A stretch of 35,317 nt of DNA from an uncultured Myxococcales bacterium. GTDB lineage: Bacteria > Myxococcota_A > Bradymonadia > UBA7976 > VGTA01. The stretch spans positions 1 to 35,317 of the forward strand of contig CAKZRU010000189.1 in assembly GCA_937146725.1 (NCBI GenBank), written 5' to 3'. This document shows positions 26,506-33,906 of this stretch, one piece after another (within the stretch, counting starts at the first letter, position 1; every line of letters begins with the position of its first letter). Position numbers and translations under genes: made by a program. A model generated the notes under the pieces. The model searched no databases and had not been told where the DNA came from. It worked only from the letters and a program-made list of their open reading frames with translations.

Positions 26506-26900
26506 AAAACCAATCTCTACCAACTTGTGTACTCCGCTTTGAAACACTTGCAAGATATAGAAGTGTCACCGTCTTAGTCGATATTGATGAGATTGCTCAA
26601 TTTTGTGAGTCCTCTAAATTATTAAGTGGTTTTACTCGTCAAGAACTAGACTTAGTTAACTCTCGTGCCAAAGGGATACACTCTTTGGCTGCTCGCTATG
26701 CCGCTAAGCAAGGAGCTCAAGCCCTGAGTACTCTGAGTTGGACAGAGTTTGAAGTCATTAGACCTACTGATTGTCCACCGGTTTTATGCTTAAAGAACCA
26801 AGGATCGGACTCACTAAGTAAGTATTTTACCTTAAGCTTAAGTCACGATGAGCCTTATGCTGTAGCCTATTTGATCGAACTTGAAAAGTATCAAGCTTAG
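26502..26900 (+). CDS. Divergent AcpS-like 4'-phosphopantetheinyl transferase
   Basis: 132 residues. No ATG or GTG is available in frame, so TTG 26502 is the likely start; the frame is closed upstream by a TGA at 26454. The order of motifs matches AcpS, which moves phosphopantetheine from CoA to acyl carrier protein: VDIDEI (D27, E30), then SLAARYAAKQGAQAL (61-75), WTEFEVI, and SLSHDEPYAVAYLIE (112-126). In AcpS the second motif normally reads F-A-x-K-E, and the Glu binds magnesium; here it is Gln70. The Gly before VDI is Leu. It has an extra 20 residues at the N-terminus. The protein may be a weak or repurposed transferase, or the genome's only AcpS with altered metal binding. It overlaps the convergent SulP gene by 4 nt. 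Confidence 0.72.
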   Translation: MKNQSLPTCVLRFETLARYRSVTVLVDIDEIAQFCESSKLLSGFTRQELDLVNSRAKGIHSLAARYAAKQGAQALSTLSWTEFEVIRPTDCPPVLCLKNQGSDSLSKYFTLSLSHDEPYAVAYLIELEKYQA

Positions 26901-28504
26901 ACTTCTGCGTCCATCAAATCGGTCATTACATGATAGCGTGGGTCTTCAACCGAGCTCTCAATATATTTTTCAAATCTTGGATTTGCCTTGATTAAAATCG
27001 CTTTACACTCAGGGCTCAGATGCGTCAAGGTCACCATTTTATTTACCTCAAGATAGCGTTCAATCGTACGTTTTAGCGCCTCAATTCCGCTATGGTCACT
27101 GACTCTGCTTTCAATAAAGTCAATTTCTACTTGGTCCGGGTCATTTTTGACATCAAACTTGGTGGCAAAGCTTTGAACTGAGCCAAAAAATAATGGCCCC
27201 CAAATCTCATAAACCTTTGTACCATCCTCTTTAATACGCTTACGCGCTCGAATACGAACCGCATTTTCCCAAGCAAACTTCAGTGCGCTCATGATCACGC
27301 CAACAATGACAGCAATGGCCAAATCTTGCCACACTGTGATGGCACTAACAGCAACTAACACGATGGCATCAGATGTAGGAATTTTACGAATAATTCTAAA
27401 GCTTGACCATGCGAAGGTACCGATCACAACCATAAACATAACCCCTACTAAAGCTGCGATCGGAATCTGTTCAATTAAAGATGCACCAAACAAGATAAAT
27501 GATAATAAGCCAAGCGCCGCAACAACACCTGATAAGCGTCCTCGACCACCTGAGTTGACATTAATAATGCTCTGACCAATCATGGCACAGCCCCCCATGC
27601 CCCCAAAAAGACCATTAATTAGGTTAGCGCTCCCTTGTGCAATGCATTCACGATTTCCGGAACCGCGAGTTTCGGTCAAGTCATCAACTAGGTTGAGGGT
27701 CATCAAGCTTTCAATTAAGCCCACAGCAGCAAGTAAAACCGCGGTGCTGATCACCTCGCCCCAATGACCTTTAATCGTAGGTAAAACGCTTAACAGATTC
27801 CATTGAAATGAAGGTAAGCCACCTTTTAGACCTTCACCACCACCTTCTCGAATAAAGGAGCCTACTGTGGTCACCTCAAGACCCGCTCCAATCACCACGG
27901 CTGCGACAACTAAGATGGCGGTTAAAGCTGAAGGAACTGCTTTGGTGAGCTTAGGTAACAGCCACATAATGGCCATGGTAGCAGCGACCAAACTGAGCAT
28001 CGTGATAAGCTCTGCACCGTGTAGCCACACCTTGTGACCATCTATGACTCTGGTGAACATACCGAGTTGACTTAAGAAAATAACAATCGCTAGACCGTTC
28101 ACAAAACCCATCATCACCGGATGAGGAATGAGTCGGACAAACTTACCCAACTTAAAAAGACCAGCAAGAATCTGGATACCGCCTACAAAAAGTAAGGTAA
28201 TAAACAACCAAGATAAGCCTAAGTGCTCCATACCCAATTCGCTACCGACTAGATTCCCTTTTTGAATCAGATGCACCATCACCACCGCCATCGCGCCAGT
28301 CGCACCGGAAATCATGCCCGGTCTACCGCCAAAGAGTGAAGTAATTAAGGCCATCATAAAAGCCCCATATAGACCAACCAATGGGTCAATGCCAGCGACA
28401 AAGGCAAAGGCGACCGCTTCGGGAACTAAAGCAAGGGCTACCGTAAAGCCGGAGAGAATGTCATTTTTGGGATGACCAACAAAATGATTAAAAAAGTTTT
28501 TCAT
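26897..28504 (-). CDS. SulP family anion transporter with STAS domain
   Basis: 535 residues. The N-terminal part has the SulP signature: DILSGFTVALALVPEAVAFA, then GIDPLVGLYGAFMMALITSLFGG and GMISGATGAMAVVM. About ten to twelve membrane segments follow, then a cytoplasmic STAS domain from about 428 (YEIWGPLFFGSVQSF, VEIDFIESRVSDHSGIEAL). SulP proteins carry sulfate, bicarbonate or other anions by sodium symport or exchange. The GGMGGCAMIGQSIINVNSGGRGRLSG stretch is common in bicarbonate/sulfate members such as BicA-like proteins. The substrate cannot be read from the sequence. Near by is a sulfite-oxidising enzyme, so sulfate is a reasonable guess. Its end overlaps the AcpS-like gene by 4 nt. 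A GNAT gene lies 120 nt upstream on the same strand. Confidence 0.92.
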   Translation of the reverse strand: MKNFFNHFVGHPKNDILSGFTVALALVPEAVAFAFVAGIDPLVGLYGAFMMALITSLFGGRPGMISGATGAMAVVMVHLIQKGNLVGSELGMEHLGLSWLFITLLFVGGIQILAGLFKLGKFVRLIPHPVMMGFVNGLAIVIFLSQLGMFTRVIDGHKVWLHGAELITMLSLVAATMAIMWLLPKLTKAVPSALTAILVVAAVVIGAGLEVTTVGSFIREGGGEGLKGGLPSFQWNLLSVLPTIKGHWGEVISTAVLLAAVGLIESLMTLNLVDDLTETRGSGNRECIAQGSANLINGLFGGMGGCAMIGQSIINVNSGGRGRLSGVVAALGLLSFILFGASLIEQIPIAALVGVMFMVVIGTFAWSSFRIIRKIPTSDAIVLVAVSAITVWQDLAIAVIVGVIMSALKFAWENAVRIRARKRIKEDGTKVYEIWGPLFFGSVQSFATKFDVKNDPDQVEIDFIESRVSDHSGIEALKRTIERYLEVNKMVTLTHLSPECKAILIKANPRFEKYIESSVEDPRYHVMTDLMDAEV

Positions 28505-28624
28505 GAAGAGTTATACCGAGCCTCTAAGGTGATAAGGGAACAAAAGACCCCTACTCATAGACTAGGTAAATGGATTGTCAAGCATTGTTACAACAATACA
28601 ACACCGATTAATTCATATAAGACC

Positions 28625-29155
28625 CTATGTTAAATCTACCCAATACCAGCGCTGAACTTTTTGCGCTTGTTCCGACCAAGCTTCTTTACTTAGAATGCCA
28701 CCACAGCGTTCAATGGTTTTCCATGAGCCAATATTTTCAGTGTCACAGGTGATTAAAACCTTAAGGATTCCCTTTTCAGTGCAGAGTTTAAGTGCTTCCT
28801 TAAGCATAGCCGTAGCAATCCCTTGTTTTCTTGCAGAAGGTGCTACAGAATACCCAATATGCCCACCAATTTCTTCAAGATATGGCGTCAGATGATGCCT
28901 AATATTGATCACGCCTTGTATCCGGTGATGATCTCCCCAAAAACGAGTCATACTACCTACCCAACCAGCAGGTAGCTCTTTATCCTCTGACCAAGCTTCA
29001 AGTTGCTCACATACTTTTTGGATCGATAATTGCCGATCACAAAAATAGCCGTTGAGCTCATCTCGACAAGTGTCAAACTCACGTAGAAAGCTCTCAAGCG
29101 CTGAAGCATGATTTATGGTGAGCTGAATAAAGTTGGTTTCGATGGATTTACTCAT
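28625..29155 (-). CDS. GNAT family N-acetyltransferase
   Basis: 176 residues. The acetyl-CoA binding motif is GYSVAPSARKQGIATAML (101-118), with R109, Q111, G112 and A114 in the usual pattern R/Q-x-x-G-x-A. It is followed by LITCDTENIGSWKTIERCGG, which is motif B with the typical Asn. GNAT enzymes transfer acetyl from acetyl-CoA to amines of proteins or small molecules; the target here is unknown. The arrangement is like the uncharacterised small-molecule group (GVINIRHHL before the binding loop, EEIGGHIGYSVAP). It has no signal sequence and is cytoplasmic. It is divergent from the flagellin gene, sharing a 135-nt intergenic region. Confidence 0.92.
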   Translation of the reverse strand: MSKSIETNFIQLTINHASALESFLREFDTCRDELNGYFCDRQLSIQKVCEQLEAWSEDKELPAGWVGSMTRFWGDHHRIQGVINIRHHLTPYLEEIGGHIGYSVAPSARKQGIATAMLKEALKLCTEKGILKVLITCDTENIGSWKTIERCGGILSKEAWSEQAQKVQRWYWVDLT

Positions 29156-29290
29156 AGATTTCGATCACTTTGCCTTAAAGGTCTATGTAGGCGATAAAAA
29201 GTATATAAAGTATTGTAATATAAATATAAGAGCTTATAATTATTGTGATTATCTTAAGTAAATAAGTCCACAAATCAATAGACGGTAATT

Positions 29291-31231
29291 ATGTTTGTCA
29301 AAAGTAACTTAGCCTCAATGACCTCACAGAGACATTTGAATAAGTCTCTCATCAAAGAAAGTAAAGCTTCTCAAAGACTAGGCAGTGGCTTAAGAATCAA
29401 TGGTGCTAGCGATGATGCTGCCGGCTTATCCATAAGTAATCGTATGGAAGCTTCAGTAAGAGGGGCCAGTAAAGCAATTCAATCAAATCTACAAACGATT
29501 TCTATGATGCAAACCGCAGAAAGTGCGCTTAATGAGCAGACTAGCCTATTACAGCGTATGCGTGAACTCACGGTACAGTCACTTAATAACACCTACCAAG
29601 ATGCAGACCGTCAGTCTTTACAAGAAGAAGTGAAACAACTCACCTCACAATTTGATGACATTGCAGAAGTGAGCTTCAATAATAAAAAGATCTTTGACCA
29701 AGATGTCGTTTTATATTCAGATGATGAACTTGGGGGAGTTGGGCAACTGTCTAAGTTCTTTAAGTCTAAAAACGCTAACCGAGTCGCTCGACAGTCCATT
29801 CATCAAGCTAAAACCGGTGTTAGTCAGGAAGCCTTAGAAGCCGGTGATATTACGATTACCAATCAAGCCGGTGAGACCTTTTCAACTCGTGCGACTCAAG
29901 CTGGTGACGACCAAGTATCTACAGCCAATAATAGCGCTTCTGCCATTGCCAAAGCCAAGGTGATTAATGAACTCACCGATAAGTCGGGCTTAGAGGCGAT
30001 TGTTAATGAAACTCGGTTTACAGGTAATAATTCGGTTGAAGCCGTAAGCTTGGATGCTCAAAACTATTTATCCATTAATGGTCATATGATTTCAGGCTTT
30101 GATGTTCAAGATAATGATGGAAATGGTGCCCTTGTTGCAGCGATTAACGAGGCACATGAAGACACCGGAGTCATCGCTCATCTTAATACAGAAGCTAAGC
30201 TAGTGCTTGTGGCAAAGGATGGAAGAAATATCGAGGTAGAGGCCATTGGAGATGCAAGCAAATTAGGTTTTGGTGAAAAAACGGTAGTTGGTGGCAGTCT
30301 CACTTTGCGTTGTACCAAGTCTTGTCAGTGGTCATACAGCGACTCCTTTGTGGATGCTAAAATTGGTTATTTCTTTAATAATCTTATTGAGCTGAATCCT
30401 GGTACGGCTTCAGCGGCACATTCGACAGGAGCCGGTTGGCAGTTTATCTCAGAAAATGCCGGTGCTGATTTTGTCGAACCCGAATGGCAAGGCCATGAAG
30501 ACGGCAACATTATCTTATCAGGTAACTATAATGGAGATATTGCCAATGCCGCTGATAATCGCTTTCATATTGAAGTCGATACAGGAGCCGGCGGTGTATA
30601 TTTAGCCGCTTTATCAGCGGAAGATGCCAATGGTGAATCAAAAGCGAACTACTTAGGTTCTATTGCTTTTGATCCATCAGGCTCAGGCACCTATATCTTT
30701 GCCTCGACTGATGTGGCTTTACCTCCTGTACCAACCCCTGGTGGCATAGTGGCCAATGCCAATATGGGATCGGGTAATATTTTCATATTCCAGTTTAAAG
30801 GCGCCAACCTTGTTGATTCTACAGATGCCGATGGAGATGGAGTTGATGCCTTTCAATTTACAGCTCCGGTTGGAGACTTGGCTCCCTTAGACTTTGTGAT
30901 TGGCTTAGGTTATGACGAAACAGTGGACTCACTCGACATCAGTTCAGTTGCTAAAGCTAAGCAAGCCTTGTTTACCATCGACCTAGCCTTAGAGGAAATC
31001 TCAGCTTCACGAAGCGAATATGGCGCATTGATTAATTATTATGAGTCAGCAGTTCGTTCTTTAGAAAACGAAAAAGTCAACTTAAGCGCATCACAATCTC
31101 GCATTCAAGACACCGATTTTGCCCAAGAAACAGTGCAGCTTGCTCAAGCACAAATTAATAAGCAAGCGGGCGTATCTGTTTTAGCACAAGCAAACTCTGC
31201 TCCGGCAATGGTTTTACAACTACTCGGCTAA
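29291..31231 (+). CDS. fliC: Flagellin with a large central variable domain
   Basis: 646 residues, longer than many flagellins. The conserved N-terminal D0/D1 region is clear (1-136: LNKSLIKESKASQRLGSGLRINGASDDAAGLSISNRM), as is the C-terminal one (about 555-646: SRSEYGALINYYESAVRSLENE, then SQSRIQDTDFAQETVQLAQAQI, with VLAQANSAPAMVLQLLG at the end). Between them is a variable insert of about 400 residues; residues about 250-325 resemble the flagellin IN motif (YLSINGHMISGF, LVAAINEAHEDTGVIAHL). A CTKSC pair (C341, C345) lies in the surface domain; Cys is rare in flagellins. The subunit is exported by the flagellar type III machinery and polymerises as filament. No other flagellar gene is in the window, so the gene stands alone. 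Confidence 0.93.
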   Translation: MFVKSNLASMTSQRHLNKSLIKESKASQRLGSGLRINGASDDAAGLSISNRMEASVRGASKAIQSNLQTISMMQTAESALNEQTSLLQRMRELTVQSLNNTYQDADRQSLQEEVKQLTSQFDDIAEVSFNNKKIFDQDVVLYSDDELGGVGQLSKFFKSKNANRVARQSIHQAKTGVSQEALEAGDITITNQAGETFSTRATQAGDDQVSTANNSASAIAKAKVINELTDKSGLEAIVNETRFTGNNSVEAVSLDAQNYLSINGHMISGFDVQDNDGNGALVAAINEAHEDTGVIAHLNTEAKLVLVAKDGRNIEVEAIGDASKLGFGEKTVVGGSLTLRCTKSCQWSYSDSFVDAKIGYFFNNLIELNPGTASAAHSTGAGWQFISENAGADFVEPEWQGHEDGNIILSGNYNGDIANAADNRFHIEVDTGAGGVYLAALSAEDANGESKANYLGSIAFDPSGSGTYIFASTDVALPPVPTPGGIVANANMGSGNIFIFQFKGANLVDSTDADGDGVDAFQFTAPVGDLAPLDFVIGLGYDETVDSLDISSVAKAKQALFTIDLALEEISASRSEYGALINYYESAVRSLENEKVNLSASQSRIQDTDFAQETVQLAQAQINKQAGVSVLAQANSAPAMVLQLLG

Positions 31232-31283
31232 TACAAGCGATAGAGGTAAAGGCATAAGTCATTGATTTAATTGATTTTAATTC

Positions 31284-31326
31284 AGATCTAGACCATCTAT
31301 TCAAAAAACTAAAAAAGTTTAGATCT
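31284..31326. terminator. Inverted repeat downstream of flagellin
   Basis: AGATCTAGAC (31284-31293) and GTTTAGATCT (31317-31326) pair over 10 positions with one G-T pair, 53 nt after the flagellin stop. The loop is A-rich and no T-run follows on the plus strand. A candidate transcript end or mRNA-stabilising structure. Confidence 0.35.
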
Positions 31327-31377
31327 AAAGTAAATAGGCTCTCGTATTACACCACGATTGCTCTGAGATCTTGGTTA

Positions 31378-31399
31378 TATTCTAATTTCTTTTAGAATA
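31378..31399. terminator. Short perfect hairpin between flagellin and the next gene
   Basis: TATTCTAA (31378-31385) and TTAGAATA (31392-31399) pair perfectly around a 6-nt loop. No T-run follows. It may mark a transcript end or lie in the leader of the gene at 31505. The remaining intergenic sequence (31232-31504, 273 nt) shows no gene. Confidence 0.35.
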
Positions 31400-31504
31400 G
31401 GCTCTTTAACATTCTTATATAATTATAGGAAATTAGAGTGAGCGATCACGTGCCTCATACATGCTTGGTTACAAAGCCGATAAACTTTATTAAGAAGGAG
31501 AGAT

Positions 31505-33238
31505 ATGATGAAAAAATTACTATTATTAATCTTATGTTTAGGGGTTGCTTGGAGTATCACATGCCCTAAGACAAAACTACTTCAACCGAGTGTTGCTAAG
31601 CCAACCTTGCAGATTGCGACTTCTAATAAAGATCAGCCCAAAAAAGATCAGCAAGTCGCAAAACCTGAGCATAAAAGCATCATAACTGCCTTTGCTAAAC
31701 AGGGTATACGCATCTCTACTCAAGAGGCTCAAAAGATTACCGAGTCGGTCAGAGATGCGCTACAAGAAGCCTATCAGCATGGCATTGGCAACAGTAAGGT
31801 TGACTTTATCTCTATTGAGATTGCTCAAAAGCTTGGACTAGATACCGGGATTGGGTCACGCACTGTTCAAAACGTAAGCTCAGCAATCAAATATTTGCTT
31901 ACTCAAGTATCCTTTGAGGCACCCAAGAACCTTGCTTGGGAAAGTTATTATAACAAGACCTTAAGTCTAAACTCCGATCAGAACTTTCTGTCTTTAGTAA
32001 GAAAAGAAAAGTTCTCACCGGTAAAGATTTCTTGGGAAGATATTGGCCGTCATCAAGGTAGTTCTTGGGGAGACAGAATCAGTGATGTTGGGATTTGGGT
32101 GCGTCAAAATGAAGCTGACTCTCAATCAGCTCAGTTAGCGCTTTCTGTCCGCCGAGATCAAAACTTTAGAGACAAGGTTTTGGTGGTACCTAGTGATCGA
32201 ATCAAGATCCATAGACAAAGCAATGGGAAAACCCAAGAGCTCACCCTGAGTCAGCGACTTAAGGAGTTAAAACTATTTTCTAAAAAGCGAGATCGCAATG
32301 TCATTGTTTCTAATCAATTTGCCGTTTTACCAGTACCGGCTCATGATATGACCGGCGCTTGGAAAAAAGGTGTACCACCTCGAGCCGCATTTAACTTTAG
32401 TATTTTTCCTTATGGCTCAACAAACTACGTGATCACCGATGTCATTGAGGGAAGTTCTGAAGCGATTGTTGGACCCGGAAACCACCAATACTTATATTAT
32501 AATGTCAATGGAAAAAAAGCTCCATTCACTGCCAGTCGAGCCGAAGATCGTCCTGATTTACTCGAGTTAGAAGCCCAGCTTAAAGCCCAGGGTATGGATG
32601 TTGATGTACAACGGTATTACTTAATTCAAATCCCATTGGAAAAGGGTAAAAACATCCAACTTTCCAACATGGGTACACCCCCATTGTCTCGTGGTTACGG
32701 TGTAGGTAGTGGGGGTATTGCACTCTTGTCTGACGAAGTTGAATATGAGATGCCAAGCCCTCCTACGAAACTCTATAAGAAGGGCAAGAGCCTGAAAAAG
32801 AGCCCGAAAAAGAGCCCAAGCAAGTCTAAGAAAAAATACAAGAAACCAAATAAACCTAAAGTAATCAGTGAAACCGCCCCTCCACCGAGTACAGCCGTTG
32901 TTAAAGCCAGCTCAAGTGAGAGTCTTATGTTTGGTGAGGTTGAGGCAGATGAGGTTTCCCAAAAAGATGCTGATCAAGAGGCCAAAGAAAGCAAAGATCC
33001 AACCGAAGGCCTAACAAAAGTTGCGATTGGTCATGGAGAAACGGAAGGAAGCTATTTTGGTGGCAAGGGCTATGAAGGCACCCGTGATGATGCGCCGATT
33101 CGCGTCACTGTTGTCTACTTTGTAACACCAGTAGGAGAAGTCACCAGTAAAGATATGGAAACATTTACAGCCGCCTTCAAAAAGTGGGACTCACAAGCGA
33201 TTTGGGGCGGTTCTTTCGTGACCAAAGAATCTTGGTGA
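31505..33238 (+). CDS. Unrecognised exported protein with a Lys-rich middle linker
   Basis: 577 residues; AAGGAG lies just before the paired ATG. Residues 1-19 are a typical Sec signal (MMKKLLLLILCLGVAWS); Cys20 follows, but SITC is not a good lipobox. Residues about 55-405 form one or two globular parts with no motif I know; local landmarks are SWEDIGRHQGSSWGD (176-190) and the phrase VPPRAAFNFSIFPYG (290-304). A strongly basic, Ser/Lys/Pro-rich linker follows (422-452: KKSPKKSPSKSKKK). The C-terminus (about 505-577) is a compact domain ending WDSQAIWGGSFVTKESW. The basic linker could bind DNA, lipopolysaccharide or acidic surface polymers. The gap to the next gene is 118 nt. Function unknown; I do not recognise the family. 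Confidence 0.7.
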   Translation: MMKKLLLLILCLGVAWSITCPKTKLLQPSVAKPTLQIATSNKDQPKKDQQVAKPEHKSIITAFAKQGIRISTQEAQKITESVRDALQEAYQHGIGNSKVDFISIEIAQKLGLDTGIGSRTVQNVSSAIKYLLTQVSFEAPKNLAWESYYNKTLSLNSDQNFLSLVRKEKFSPVKISWEDIGRHQGSSWGDRISDVGIWVRQNEADSQSAQLALSVRRDQNFRDKVLVVPSDRIKIHRQSNGKTQELTLSQRLKELKLFSKKRDRNVIVSNQFAVLPVPAHDMTGAWKKGVPPRAAFNFSIFPYGSTNYVITDVIEGSSEAIVGPGNHQYLYYNVNGKKAPFTASRAEDRPDLLELEAQLKAQGMDVDVQRYYLIQIPLEKGKNIQLSNMGTPPLSRGYGVGSGGIALLSDEVEYEMPSPPTKLYKKGKSLKKSPKKSPSKSKKKYKKPNKPKVISETAPPPSTAVVKASSSESLMFGEVEADEVSQKDADQEAKESKDPTEGLTKVAIGHGETEGSYFGGKGYEGTRDDAPIRVTVVYFVTPVGEVTSKDMETFTAAFKKWDSQAIWGGSFVTKESW

Positions 33239-33356
33239 GAGTTTAATGGATCTTTTAAAAGTCACTTTTGTCTAGATTATTATAAGTTATAAACTGTTTT
33301 CAAGCATGCTCATATAATAAATGTATTAGCTTCCCCCTATCAAAAGGTGACCTTCA

Positions 33357-33905
33357 ATGCGTAGAAACTTATTTAAGTTTATGTTTCATCGAAAAACATA
33401 TTTCGGTGATTTTTGTTTTTCGTTTTTTTGTGGATTTCTTGTCTACATCATAGGATTCCTTTTCATGATCATCAAAGCTACTCAAGGAAGTGGAGTTGGT
33501 TATGGTTCTGACAGTTATCGTTATGGACATATGGCTGTACTTTATATTCCAATCGCTCCCTTTGCTCTCGGTTTGGTTTCCCTTATTCTATTTCTCGTAC
33601 TCGCCTTTCAACGACGTCAACAGCGACAAAAGCTCTCTGTTGACGATCATAATGTCTCAATAAAAGCTGTCTCTGAAGATGTTTCTGAAGATGTCTTTGA
33701 AGATGTCTCTGAAGATGTCTCTCCTGAGAATAAGCAAGGTTGGCTGAGTTTATTGGGCTATCTTGTTTTGCTGGCTATCACGCTAAGTCTAGGCAGCAAT
33801 CCTTTGTATATGATTGTGTTACTAATCATACTCATCGGCTTATTTATCTTTTGGGTGTATCTTAAAAGAGAAAAAGCCAGTGGGCGCAGGGGTGATCGGG
33901 ACTAG
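33357..33905 (+). CDS. Small membrane protein with an acidic SEDV repeat loop
   Basis: 182 residues; AAAAGGTGA precedes the ATG. Four hydrophobic segments lie near 18-40, 60-86, 130-147 and 149-170. The loop between the second and third is an acidic tandem repeat (SEDV, SEDV, FEDV, SEDV). The N-terminal part has Lys/Arg before the first segment, so both ends are likely in the cytoplasm. No known family or catalytic motif. It follows the unrecognised exported protein in the same direction. Only one base separates its stop codon from that of the convergent flavoprotein gene. Confidence 0.62.
   Translation: MRRNLFKFMFHRKTYFGDFCFSFFCGFLVYIIGFLFMIIKATQGSGVGYGSDSYRYGHMAVLYIPIAPFALGLVSLILFLVLAFQRRQQRQKLSVDDHNVSIKAVSEDVSEDVFEDVSEDVSPENKQGWLSLLGYLVLLAITLSLGSNPLYMIVLLIILIGLFIFWVYLKREKASGRRGDRD
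33669..33716 (+). repeat. Four 12-nt tandem repeats encoding SEDV units
   Basis: Units of the form GTCTCTGAAGAT begin at 33669, 33681, 33693 and 33705, each within two bases of the others. They keep the frame of the small membrane protein gene and encode the acidic loop. Probable slippage expansion. Confidence 0.85.
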
Positions 33906-33906
33906 C

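Noticed and set aside
29176..29197. Possible sigma-28 flagellar promoter before flagellin: TAAA at 29176 and GGCGATAA at 29190-29197
   Set aside because: The -10-like element is one base from GCCGATAA, but the spacer after TAAA is 10 nt where about 15 is expected, and nothing like TAAA lies at the proper distance. Kept only as a weak hint.
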